A DNA stretch of 26,635 bases from Phaeoceros laevis (Eukaryota; Anthocerotophyta; Anthocerotopsida; Notothyladales), in the NCBI GenBank assembly GCA_049999765.1, contig JBNGIQ010008482.1, positions 1 through 26,635 on the forward strand. Direction: 5' to 3'. This document shows, piece after piece, positions 9,810 through 17,440 of the stretch (positions are counted from its first letter, which is position 1; every line of letters begins with the position of its first letter). The notes under the pieces were generated by a model that saw only the letters and a program-made list of their open reading frames with translations, had not been told where the DNA came from and made no database searches. A program made the translations under genes and the position numbers.

Positions 9810-10507
9810 TATATAAACACCCCCGGAGTGATGTTTCGGATCAGTTTGCCAACTCTCAGTCGGCCTTTGCAGCTCCTGTGTTTCACTACTCCTGCTCTAC
9901 CCTTCCCCTCACGATTTCTCTACCCTACCATGTTTTCGCCCATCTGCTGCTAGCCTGTGCTGGCAGTAGCCCTCATTTTTGTGCTCTGAATCCTCATGTC
10001 CTCTGCTACCACCCCTATCTACAGTTTGCTTGTCCTCCATTTCATTTTGCCTACACCATCCTTTCTACTCCTTACCTTTCGCTGAGTTCTTAGCCTTGCC
10101 TGTTCCCTGGAAACACTCTTGTCTGGTTACGGTCCGCAGCTATCAACTTCTCAGAATATGGCAGGAAGTCCGCCCCAACAGGTCAGATGATGCAAATGAG
10201 TTTTTGGAGCTGGTGGTTTACCTTTCTATACCTATTTTCTCCTGTACAAGCTTTGCCTGGTTACAAAAGATGCTCTTATTTGACAGTCATGGGTTGGCAT
10301 TACTCTGTGGCTGGTCACTGTTCTATGACTTGCTTTGGGCCCCTATATCACGCCTTCGTCATGTGCAAATAGTAAATGTTAGTAGTTGCATCTAACAAAG
10401 CTGCTGTTGAGTGTTTGAGTGTCGATGCACAGACTCTGCAGCCTTGGATCTGCCAATGGACCACCAGAAATCCAAGCCATGAAGTATCTTTGGCACTGAT
10501 GAAGGGG
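9810..10507 (+). repeat. TATA-led non-coding unit, copy 2
   Basis: TATATAA at 9810-9816, then a C/T-rich leader, CCCCAACAGGTC around 10174-10185, and TTTGGCACTGATGAAGGGG at 10489-10507. These features are collinear with 7342-8076; the TATA-to-last-motif distances are 716 and 679 bp. Overall similarity is weak between the landmarks, so the two units are old or only partly related. Confidence 0.4.
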
Positions 10508-11471
10508 ATACGGAGGCTTATACTTACCATACAAGCGCCTACTTTGTCCTAAGAGCTGTTTTTTGCTATGGGTGATTGGTGAAGACCCTTGCTAAACAGG
10601 CTTGCGCATCACTTGTTTGAGATAGGTCCTTGATAGTTTGTCTCTGTACTTGTCAAAATGGCTCAAAACGTTAGAAGCTGCTACATAGCTGCCTTCTATA
10701 TGTTGTTTACAGCCTATAGCAATGACAATTTTCGATGATACCTTAAGCTGTTTGACAGACTTTGTTATAAAAAGCTTTGCGCTGCATACCTTGGTTGACG
10801 CAATGATTTCTGCATATCTCCAACTGCAATTGCCTTGTTCTGAATAAATTGTTTGCGTTCATCCTTGCTTCCATGTGTTCATGGGATTGCTTCGCAGTCA
10901 GCAGCTTGCACCTAGCTGCTTTGCAGTCAGCAGCTTGCACTTAGTTGCTCTGCAGTCAGCAGCTTGCACCTAGCTGTTCTGCTGCCAACCACCAGCATCT
11001 GGCCATTTCGCACGCACCGTGCTGCTGCACACGCTGGGCAATCATGGCATGAAATACTGAGCAATGTATTTTTACAGATGATGTGGACTTCTTACCGTGA
11101 TTACCTTGAAAGCCAGCTTTACGACCTTACATTGCATGCTTCAAGCTGCAGTCTCGATGCTGAAACCTGTCTGTAATAAGGTTTTGACAAAAAGTCCTAC
11201 GAAATATTGTCAACCCTGAACAAGCGATGTCACGATATTAGCAATAGCCAAGTGGCTGAAGGCATCATTTACCTTGTCTTGATCTTCCCTGGCACAACGC
11301 CGGTTTCAATTTCATGACATCATGACACAAGTCCTCCTCGTGGGGCAATGTTTACATCCTATGGTTACGTCTTTTTTTCGTAAATCATATATGTATGTAT
11401 GTCAAGGGAACACATTGTGGAGGAAGGATGGTGTTCACCTCCACAGCCAGAAAAGAGCTACCCTCACTTAG
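10508..11471. other. No gene recognised; includes a 29-bp tandem repeat
   Basis: No recognisable gene. Three tandem copies of a 29-bp unit (GCAGTCAGCAGCTTGCACCT and following) occupy 10894-10980. A degenerate unit of the 57-bp array described next lies just before 11472. Confidence 0.5.
10894..10980 (+). repeat. 29-bp tandem repeat, 3 units
   Basis: Unit starts at 10894, 10923 and 10952, each GCAGTCAGCAGCTTGCAC followed by a variable YTAGYTG end. The array has no reading-frame relevance that I can see. Confidence 0.85.
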
Positions 11472-11873
11472 GATGAAGGACAATTGTCCACATCCACATT
11501 TAGCCAGAAAATGACTACCCTTGATCATGATGAAGGACAGTTGTCCACATCCCCATCTAGCCAGAAAATGATTACCCTTGCTCTAGATAAAGGACAGTTG
11601 TTCACATCCATGCTCAGCCAGAAAATGCCTACCCTTGATCTACATGAAGGGCAGTTGTCCACATGAAGTGAAGATGAAGGACAGTTGTCCACATCCACAT
11701 TTAGCCAGAAAATGACTACCCTTGATCAAGATGAAGGACACTTGTCCACATCCACATCTAGCCAGAAAATGATTACCCTTGATCTGGATGAAGGACAGTT
11801 GTTCACATCCATGCTCAGTTAGAAAATGCCTACCCTTGATTTACATGAAGGGCAGTTGTCCACATCCACATTG
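11472..11873 (+). repeat. 57-bp codon-phased tandem repeat with 201-bp higher-order period
   Basis: Units start at 11472, 11529, 11586 and 11643, then again at 11673, 11730, 11787 and 11844. The period is exactly 57 bp (19 codons) inside each block. Block 2 repeats block 1 at an offset of 201 bp (three full units plus a 30-bp truncated unit, 67 codons). The unit types recur in the same order, with variants reading QKMTTL, QKMITL and QKMPTL. Each unit carries GGACAGTTGTCC; in the first it is the perfect 12-bp palindrome GGACAATTGTCC. Confidence 0.9.
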
Positions 11874-12125
11874 TTGCTCATTATCATCTTATCAGACCGC
11901 CAGCACCGCCTTCACAAACCTAGCACCATGTATACAGCTCTGAACAACAGTGTGCCACTCAGACCACGTCTCAAACTGAGTTCCTCTTTGGTGCGCAGCA
12001 AACCTCCAATGAAAAGATGCAAACCCTTTCAACCAAAATCGTTACCGTGTCAGAATGATGCTGACCTAATCTATCCCCTAGGTCATTATAAAAAGGCGAC
12101 AACTGAACGAGCTCAACAATTATAA
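11472..12125 (+). pseudogene. Repeat-containing open frame, unknown product, two stops
   Basis: The same frame stays open through the 57-bp array and on to TAA at 12123-12125, with only two stops. TGA at 11664-11666 is created at the truncated fourth unit. TAG at 11820-11822 stands where block 1 has a Gln codon. The repeat peptide is SQKMTTLDHDEGQLSTSTF-like, 19 residues. After the array the frame encodes about 84 residues, basic towards the end (RPRLKLSSSLVRSKPPMKRC), with no domain that I recognise. A TAG at 11469-11471 precedes the first unit, so the true start is unknown. The frame may be a remnant of a repetitive hydrophilic protein, or fortuitous because the unit length is a multiple of three. 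It is not recognised as any family. Confidence 0.35.
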
Positions 12126-12189
12126 AAAAGAAATCGCCTTCACGACTAGACACGAATCCTTATCATAACTTACAACCTCTTTTTCTTTT

Positions 12190-12439
12190 CTTTGGAAAGT
12201 TTTTGGTTTCTTTCGAGATTTTCGCAAGCCAGCCACTGCAACTTTTTCACCTATTTTAGGGTGTCAAAAATGGTCTCCCTAGTTTACCCTGGGAACCGTG
12301 GAAGGTGGGTTGACCGGCAGCAAAATTCTCAAGAAACCAAAAACTCCTGTACCCGCCCGTATGCGAGTGCCCCAACAAGGGCAAGGGGGGGACCCTAATG
12401 GGACCGTCTAACCTCCTCAAATATAGACACACACACACA
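12190..12439 (+). repeat. SINE-like repeat, full-length copy C with (AC)n tail
   Basis: Begins CTTTGGAAAG as in the copy at 23926. The 5' part includes CGCAAGCCAGCCA, CCTAGTTTACCCTGGGAACC and TTGACCGGCAGC. The core runs from 12349 with TGTACCCGCCCG, GGGCAAGGGGGGGACCCTA and ACCTCCTCAAATA, and ends in an AC tract that directly abuts inverted block X. Confidence 0.7.
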
Positions 12440-12757
12440 AGACAAAGATAATCCGCCTACACTGAGCTCACCACTTGGTTTAATGCACGCGTTTAGAGAG
12501 CCGTTGCTATCTGGCTCGCCACGCTTGTTAATCCGCCTTCTCTTCCTGCCTCGCTTGCCACGGTCACAGCCGGGTCGGTCTGCCTGGGTCCTAACTACCA
12601 TTATTCCTACCTTAACCTAACGGCATACCATGATATGCAGCCAACGATAAAAGGGCCATTAAGGCCACACGGTGTCTGCCTATCTAGCCTAACTCGCCTA
12701 GTCACCTATCCTCACACTAACCCTTCCTTATTACGCCTAACCTAACCCTAACCACAA
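12437..12757 (-). repeat. Repeat block X, copy 2 (inverted)
   Basis: Reverse complement of the block at 2070-2398; see that entry for shared landmarks. Its telomere-like end (CCTAACCCTAACCAC) lies at about 12743-12757. Its inner end, reading GATTATCTTTGTCTTG on the minus strand, abuts the SINE-like copy C. Confidence 0.65.
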
Positions 12758-12765
12758 CTTGACAA

Positions 12766-12877
12766 CTGTCGCAACGTGACTCAAGTCTGGTCATGTCATG
12801 TAATTAACCGATCCATTAACTATTATATGCCGATGTACTCTTCCTCGCATCTTACTTGCCAGTTATTGTAGCTACCT
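12766..12877 (+). repeat. Repeat block Y, copy 2
   Basis: Direct copy of 2747-2860 with scattered substitutions and a short deletion near its end. It follows inverted block X, whereas in copy 1 it follows the loop of the inverted-arm element. Confidence 0.7.
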
Positions 12878-13372
12878 CCCCCCTGCAGGTTGCATCATGG
12901 GACGCAATGTGTGATAGCCTGCATATATGGGCTCATAAACATCGGTTTAGTACTGCCCGGTGCACCTGTCCCAACTAGCAGAACTCTTGGGCAAGCGCTG
13001 GCCCCAAGTAGATTTGCTTTTGGAAGCATGTATTGTGTTGGACACCTTCGATGGCCCGCTGTGGTAAACCGTCCCGTCGTCATACAGCCATGTGTATGCG
13101 AAGACCACTGCCTCCTTGCGGCCCTCCAAAATTGACCTCAACATTGAAGGTCCGAACCTGCTCATCTGAGTGAAACCTCACATTGTAGACTACTCACAGA
13201 GTTAGCGCCTGGCAAACCAATCAAACGCAACAACATCTCCAAGTAGCTATTCATGATGGTGGATACTTTGAGCCTGAATTCTAGAGTCATGAGCAGATGT
13301 GGTCCTGAGAAGTCAATCTTGGGATTGATAGGCTTGTCTTCATAATGACAGAAGGTGGAGTTGGTCGCCCAA
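12878..13372. other. No gene assigned
   Basis: Minus-strand frames of 60-165 codons exist here, but the longest (13162-13659) runs straight through SINE-like copy D, so it is not a natural gene. A minus-strand peptide containing AVVFAYTWLYDDGTVYH (about 13045-13110) looks protein-like but I cannot assign it. Confidence 0.35.
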
Positions 13373-13452
13373 GTGTGTGTGTGTATGGGTTGACACGATT
13401 CCATAAGGATCCCCTCCTTGCCCATAAGCGGGCACCCGGTGGCTAACGGACA
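13373..13452 (-). repeat. SINE-like repeat, short copy D, inverted, (GT)n end
   Basis: Reverse-complement core: on the minus strand TGTCCGTTAGCC, GGGTGCCCGCTTATGGGCAA, GGGGATCCTTATGG and CGTGTCAACCC, then a CA tract (GT on the plus strand, 13373-13384). The 5' part is absent. Confidence 0.7.
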
Positions 13453-13667
13453 CAATTGACCCAAACCATCCGCAATGGAAACCAGTGCTCGGTGCGCTGG
13501 TAAGTTGGAGAATCTGACACCCTCCAGCTCTTGGAGGACGAGTAAATTAATGCCCAAACTTGTGGTGATGCAGTACATCCTCTGTGTGCAAATCCTTGGA
13601 CACGCACAGTCAAATCGTAAACTTGTACAAGGACTACATTGCCATGTGTCAGCTAGCACCTTATCTA

Positions 13668-13762
13668 ATGTGATGTGATGTGATGTTCATTTGAGGAGGT
13701 GAGACGGCCCCATAGAGGGTCCTCCCCTTGCCCTGGATTGGGCACCCGCAATCTAATGGAAG
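13668..13762 (-). repeat. SINE-like repeat, short copy E, inverted, (CATCA)n tail
   Basis: Reverse-complement core: GGGTGCCC, GGGCAAGGGGAGGACCCTCT and CTCACCTCCTCAAATG, ending in a CATCA-type tract (TGATG on the plus strand, 13668-13687). The tail type differs from copies A-D but matches copy G. Confidence 0.7.
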
Positions 13763-13889
13763 AACCAAACAGAACATGTGGTATCCTCAGTTGTAGCGAT
13801 CACAAAGTGACATCACATCCTCATCTCCGATTTTGGTACAAATTTCACCTCCACCTCTAACATATAGCTCCTTTCTTGTATAAGAAGAC

Positions 13890-14180
13890 AACACTCCTAA
13901 CAACTTGGGTGAACCTTTGTCCTACGAGGAAGTTATCAGCTGCCCAGAAGCAACCAAGTGGGTGGTAGCCATTGATTCAGAATACCAGTCACTAATTGAT
14001 AATGGTACTTGGCAGCTTGTGGACTTACCAATCGGTAGGACAGCTGTGACATGTAAAAGGGTGTTCAAGAAAAAGCTTGCCTCAGCTCAAATGGAAGTGT
14101 AGCATGATTATAAGCTCGGCTCGTAGCAACAGGTACAGTCAGGTTGAAGGACTTGACAATACTAAAACCTTCTCTACTAC
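13890..14180 (+). pseudogene. Ty1/copia reverse transcriptase N-terminal fragment
   Basis: Encodes the conserved start of the copia-type RT domain (RVT_2 family). It reads EPLSYEEVISCPEATKW, then DSEYQSLIDNGTWQLVDLP (13952-14027 region), then a degenerate GR-AV-CK-VFK stretch. The frame is lost at TAG 14100-14102 and the similarity resumes in another frame with [15 protein letters not shown] at about 14132-14176. It stops exactly where the SINE-like core F begins. The catalytic YxDD part is absent. It belongs to a polyprotein of an LTR retrotransposon and is a dead fragment. Confidence 0.85.
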
Positions 14181-14186
14181 GAGAAT

Positions 14187-14235
14187 GGGCAAGGGGGGGA
14201 CCCTCATGGAACCATACCAACCTCTTCAAATAGCT
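14187..14235 (+). repeat. SINE-like core fragment F
   Basis: GGGCAAGGGGGGGACCCTCA, then GGAACCATACCAACCTCTTC and AAATA: the 3' half of the SINE-like core only. It lies precisely between a copia RT fragment and a gypsy integrase fragment. A 9-bp direct repeat GAGAATGGG (14181-14189 and 14249-14257) flanks it, though part of that string belongs to the core consensus. Confidence 0.6.
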
Positions 14236-14247
14236 ATTTACAAACTA

Positions 14248-14654
14248 GGAGAATGGGTTATACTTTCCACAAGGTGCATTTCGCTGCCACCACATTCCAC
14301 ACGCAAGCTTTCAGACAGGTACATTGGACCTTACAAGGTCTTGGAGGTTGTGGGACAGGTGGCTTACAAGCTAGAACTCCCACCCCAATTGAAGATCCAC
14401 CCCGTGTTCCATGTCTCTTTGCTACGACCCTACTATGGAGCTATGCCAGCTAGGCCTCCCTAGTCTGGGAGACAGGCCAAGAAGAACTCGAAGTTGAGAG
14501 GATCCTGAATCACCATCGTACGCGTACCCGCGGGCGACTGCAATTTTTAGTCTTCTGGAAAGACTATCGTGCCTCTCATGCAACATGGGAGCTTGTTCAC
14601 AACCTTCAAAACGCCTTGGACATCATCCGGCCTTACGCAGTAGAGCACAAGTTC
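14248..14654 (+). pseudogene. Ty3/gypsy integrase C-terminus plus chromodomain fragment
   Basis: The first part (14248-14463) reads [38 protein letters not shown] and [13 protein letters not shown]. This is the integrase C-terminal module with its GPY/F motif. TAG at 14461-14463 ends that frame. After a frame change, a chromodomain follows (about 14481-14654): EELEVERILNHHRTR, LQFLVFWKDY, ATWELVHNLQNALDIIRPY. Chromodomains at this position mark the chromovirus branch of plant Ty3/gypsy elements and guide insertion towards certain chromatin. Protease, RT, RNase H and the integrase core are missing, so this is a 3' fragment. Its open frame continues in phase into PPR sequence downstream. Confidence 0.9.
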
Positions 14655-14708
14655 ACTCTTCCAAGCTTCGAGGGCGAAGCTCCCACCCCCCCTTTTTTTT
14701 TGGACACT

Positions 14709-14832
14709 TGGACTGTGTGAAGGTGATGTTGTACTGGGGACTTGCCTCATATATATGTATGCAAAATGCGGTCAGTTGGAAGATGCACGCAAAGTGATTG
14801 CAGTTTGTCCACAAGTCGGAGGATGCACATAT
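14709..14832 (+). pseudogene. PPR repeat fragment
   Basis: In the same frame as the chromodomain, after a poly-T stretch, the sequence encodes GDVVLGTCLIYMYAKCGQLE and then DARKV, an unmistakable PPR motif (about 14721-14796). Similarity fades before the CACTA terminus at 14833, and the frame stops near 14862. Too short to be functional; the element at 14833 may have inserted into it. Confidence 0.8.
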
Positions 14833-15245
14833 CACTACAAGAAAAGGGGGGGTTTTGTCACATAATTTGCCATACAAAACGAAAGGAAGTGTGAAATAAC
14901 GTTTGCCATACCAAACATGGTTATTTTGGTATGGCTGGTTGTGGCTATGGAAGGGGTTACAGGTCGGACCATGGGGGTTAAAAACTAACAAACTACAGTT
15001 ACCTACCCAGTTAACTAAGGTCAACCCTAATGGCTTTGTGTGGCTACGAATATGGCAACACCGTGCGGCACTTTGTGGCATAGAATATGGCAAGTGTAGC
15101 AAAGCGCAGAATAGGATATGGTAAGACATGGCGGGGCCTCAAGCTAGCTAAAGGCAACTTGTGGCAAATCATGGCAAAGGTTCTGTTCAGCCTGCCCTAG
15201 CCACGCGGCAACTTGTGGCAAATCATGGTTTTTTGCGGCTCTAGG
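14833..15245 (+). mobile_element. CACTA (En/Spm) transposon 5' terminus and subterminal region
   Basis: CACTACAAGAAAA at 14833-14845 is the terminal inverted repeat typical of plant CACTA elements. Behind it, a motif TTGCCATA or TATGGCAA repeats in both orientations, as expected for transposase-binding subterminal repeats. Examples are TTTGCCATAC at about 14866 and 14901, and ATATGGCAA at about 15049 and 15085. ATCATGGCAAA lies at about 15169. A perfect 22-bp direct repeat (15153-15174 and 15207-15228) lies in the same zone. No matching 3' terminus (TTTTCTTGTAGTG) was found downstream in the window, so the element is truncated or its other end is lost. Confidence 0.7.
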
Positions 15246-15496
15246 TGGGAATGCTTGCACAAGATGTAGTTGAGCACATGTCAACTCACATAGCAAAAAT
15301 GACAAGTTCCATGACTTGTGCTATAAACAGTTAAGCTACAGATCAACTTGCTGCTAGAGATCCATCTCACGAAAAATTACACTATCAGTAAGTACCTCTG
15401 AATCAGATTAGCCTACTTAGTCCTCCTCTCCTTCGTCATCTTCATCATATATTTTCCCAAAATCGGCGGCATATATTTTCCCAAAATAAATGTTAC
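15246..15496. other. No gene recognised
   Basis: AT-rich spacer. A direct repeat CATATATTTTCCCAAAAT occurs twice between about 15445 and 15486. Confidence 0.5.
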
Positions 15497-15596
15497 TGTA
15501 CCCATTAGCCGACGGGTGCCCGCTTATGGGCAAGGGGGGGATCCTGATTGGAACCGTGTCAGCCTCCTCAAATACAATCACATCACATCACATCAT
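15497..15596 (+). repeat. SINE-like repeat, short copy G, (CATCA)n tail
   Basis: Core-only copy: TGTACCCATTAGCC, GGGTGCCCGCTTATGGGCAA, GGAACCGTGTCAGCCTCCTC, then a CATCA tract. Same truncation point and tail type as inverted copy E. Confidence 0.75.
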
Positions 15597-15788
15597 CTTC
15601 ATCCTTTTCAATTTGGCGTGCCCCTTTCTTCTTGGCCAGCTTGCCGGGAGGTATAATGCCTTTGCTGTTCTAGAATTTAGACAGTGACTTCCTTTCTCCT
15701 TAACATGATCTACTTCAGCTTCAGAGGGCTCCCTCCCATAATTGTCCTTCTACTCACAAGAATTCTTGTTAGACGAGATCCCAAAACA

Positions 15789-16601
15789 TCAAACAACAAC
15801 ACCTTTAGTGTTATGTAAGGAAAAGAGCTTGTGCATGCCAGTCTGACGGCATTTAAGAAGATTGTCACCCAGACATGTCCTTACAGTCACTTTGTTAATA
15901 GTTGTGTGGTTGCCCATCTTTGAAATTATCTGACCTTTCCATTTGATACCATTACCAACACGGAAACCTCCTCTTGAAACCACCTGCACAGTGTAATGCT
16001 GCCATGAATTTGGATGTACAATGTGCTGCATTTGCACTAGCAATCTACTATAGAATTGCAGATTGAAAAACCGAATTGTAGCTAGTTCTTACTTTTTCAT
16101 AAAGGTTACATAGATCAAGCTTGCCTCCATTGAGGACAGCCTCTGGGAACTGATCCGGGCCACCAGGTGGCACATGCTTCCCATGTCCTCTAGAGATAAG
16201 AAACTATATATGGTCTTTCAAAAACTCATCCTGTTACAGGTGAAGGACAGAAACAGGTTAGCATGCCACATGATTGGTCAACGGGGTTTTTGAGGAAGTT
16301 TTGGCATTTTGTATGTACCTCAATGCATTTGTCCATTTGTGGTCGAGTGCAACCATGTCTTGGTACTGCAAAGTTGTCAGTAGATTTCTTGTCCTCATGA
16401 ACAAAGGGCGATGACCCTTGTACTCTAGATCAGCTTTTCTTAAGGTGGTGTTGGAAGAATGTGCACGCAGAAAGGGAGGAGTATGATCTCAGGCTCAGGC
16501 CCAAAACTCTACAACAGACCCGAATAAGTAATGAATGGGTCTGCATCGTCAGTAGGGGACTCACCTAAAGCTGCCAATGTGCTGACACCTCGCTCAGCTT
16601 C
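15789..16601 (-). pseudogene. Possible spliced gene remnant, unknown family
   Basis: Four minus-strand blocks have protein-like sequence between acceptable GT/AG sites. They are 16601-16565 (EAERGVSTLAAL), 16433-16319 (reads HRPLFMRTRNLLTTLQYQD in one frame), 16189-16093 (GHGKHVPPGGPDQFPEAVLN then GGKLDLCNLYEK, donor GTAAG) and 15983-15789 (VVSRGGFRVGNGIKWKGQ through TAA/TGA-closed frame). Phases can be made compatible, but the second block is also open in another frame (DNFAVPRHGCTRPQMDKCIE), so the true frame is uncertain. I recognise no domain. More protein-like minus-strand sequence lies up to about 17090 (AIKNEVVCATGFISVMWANL). It could be a decayed host gene or a transposase; this is a weak call. 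Confidence 0.25.
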
Positions 16602-17220
16602 CTGTAAGAACGTGAGAAAGTGAGAATCCAGCCCCGAGCCACTCAAACAAGGCCTTCTCACAGCAACTGATCGCAGTCTCCTAGCCCAGATACAGTTGTA
16701 GAGCTCATTTACACCAGGTAGGAAAAAAACCGAAGGATCAATACACCTGGACCATCAGCTGCCAGTCCGTCGCAAGCTGTCAGTGATGCTTTCAGTTGCA
16801 ACTGTCATCCTTGCTTTAGTTCTGAGCATATACAACCATGGAAAAAACGCCTTGTCGTGTACTCTGGCAATGCAATGCAAGGAGTATGTGCTGCAGGGTT
16901 CAACCATGGACAAACACCAGCATACTGGAGCCTGCGCTGCTGCAAGGATACCTTCTCTCCACCAGGCAAAAGCAGTTCCCTCTGCAATATAGGCAAAGTT
17001 TTATGAACTTTGTACCATAATGCAAATTAGCCCACATGACACTGATGAAACCAGTAGCACAAACAACCTCATTCTTGATAGCTTGGTCTAATTGAGTTTT
17101 GGCATGGATGTTGGCACTCCTAAGGCTGGATCAGATACTATGTACACCCTCCACCAGTGAAACAGATGGGTTCAGGTTCACAAACTCGAGACCTAATCTA
17201 GTAGAGCAGTGCTAAGGGCT

Positions 17221-17428
17221 TGTGGCATCAGGGCTAGGTAGTAGTGAAGAAGACCTAGTTAGACCTAACTAGATAGCAGAGTAGCCAAAGGGTTAGTTAG
17301 TTAGTTAAGGGTCTAAATGTAGGGTCGCGACTTTCTGAAATGGTGTGTCGTTTAGGTAGGACTGCTATTTAAACCGACCCCCGAGGCAATCTAATCATGT
17401 TTTCCTAGCGTATGCTCGAGTTTCTCTA
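17221..17428 (+). mobile_element. Probable 5' LTR of a copia-type element
   Basis: Tentative LTR: starts TGTGGCATCAGG and contains a TATA-like TATTTAAA at 17366-17373. It ends just before a primer-binding site at 17429. The expected CA end is not intact. The start is a guess because no 3' LTR lies in the window. Confidence 0.4.
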
Positions 17429-17440
17429 TGGTATCAGAGC
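17429..17440 (+). other. LTR-retrotransposon primer-binding site (initiator tRNA-Met)
   Basis: TGGTATCAGAGC is the standard plant LTR-retrotransposon primer-binding site, complementary to the 3' end of initiator methionine tRNA. It fixes the plus-strand orientation and the approximate 3' edge of the LTR. Confidence 0.85.

Noticed and set aside
13162-13659. 165-codon minus-strand ORF
   Set aside because: It reads straight through the inverted SINE-like copy D and its GT tract, so the frame is a product of repeat insertion and not a gene.
14653-15129. 158-codon minus-strand ORF
   Set aside because: It is antisense to the PPR fragment and to the CACTA subterminal region, with low-complexity content; a shadow frame.
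17429-17440. tRNA gene fragment
   Set aside because: TGGTATCAGAGC is complementary to a tRNA 3' end and stands alone after an LTR-like sequence; the primer-binding site reading explains it and the same string recurs at 25139.
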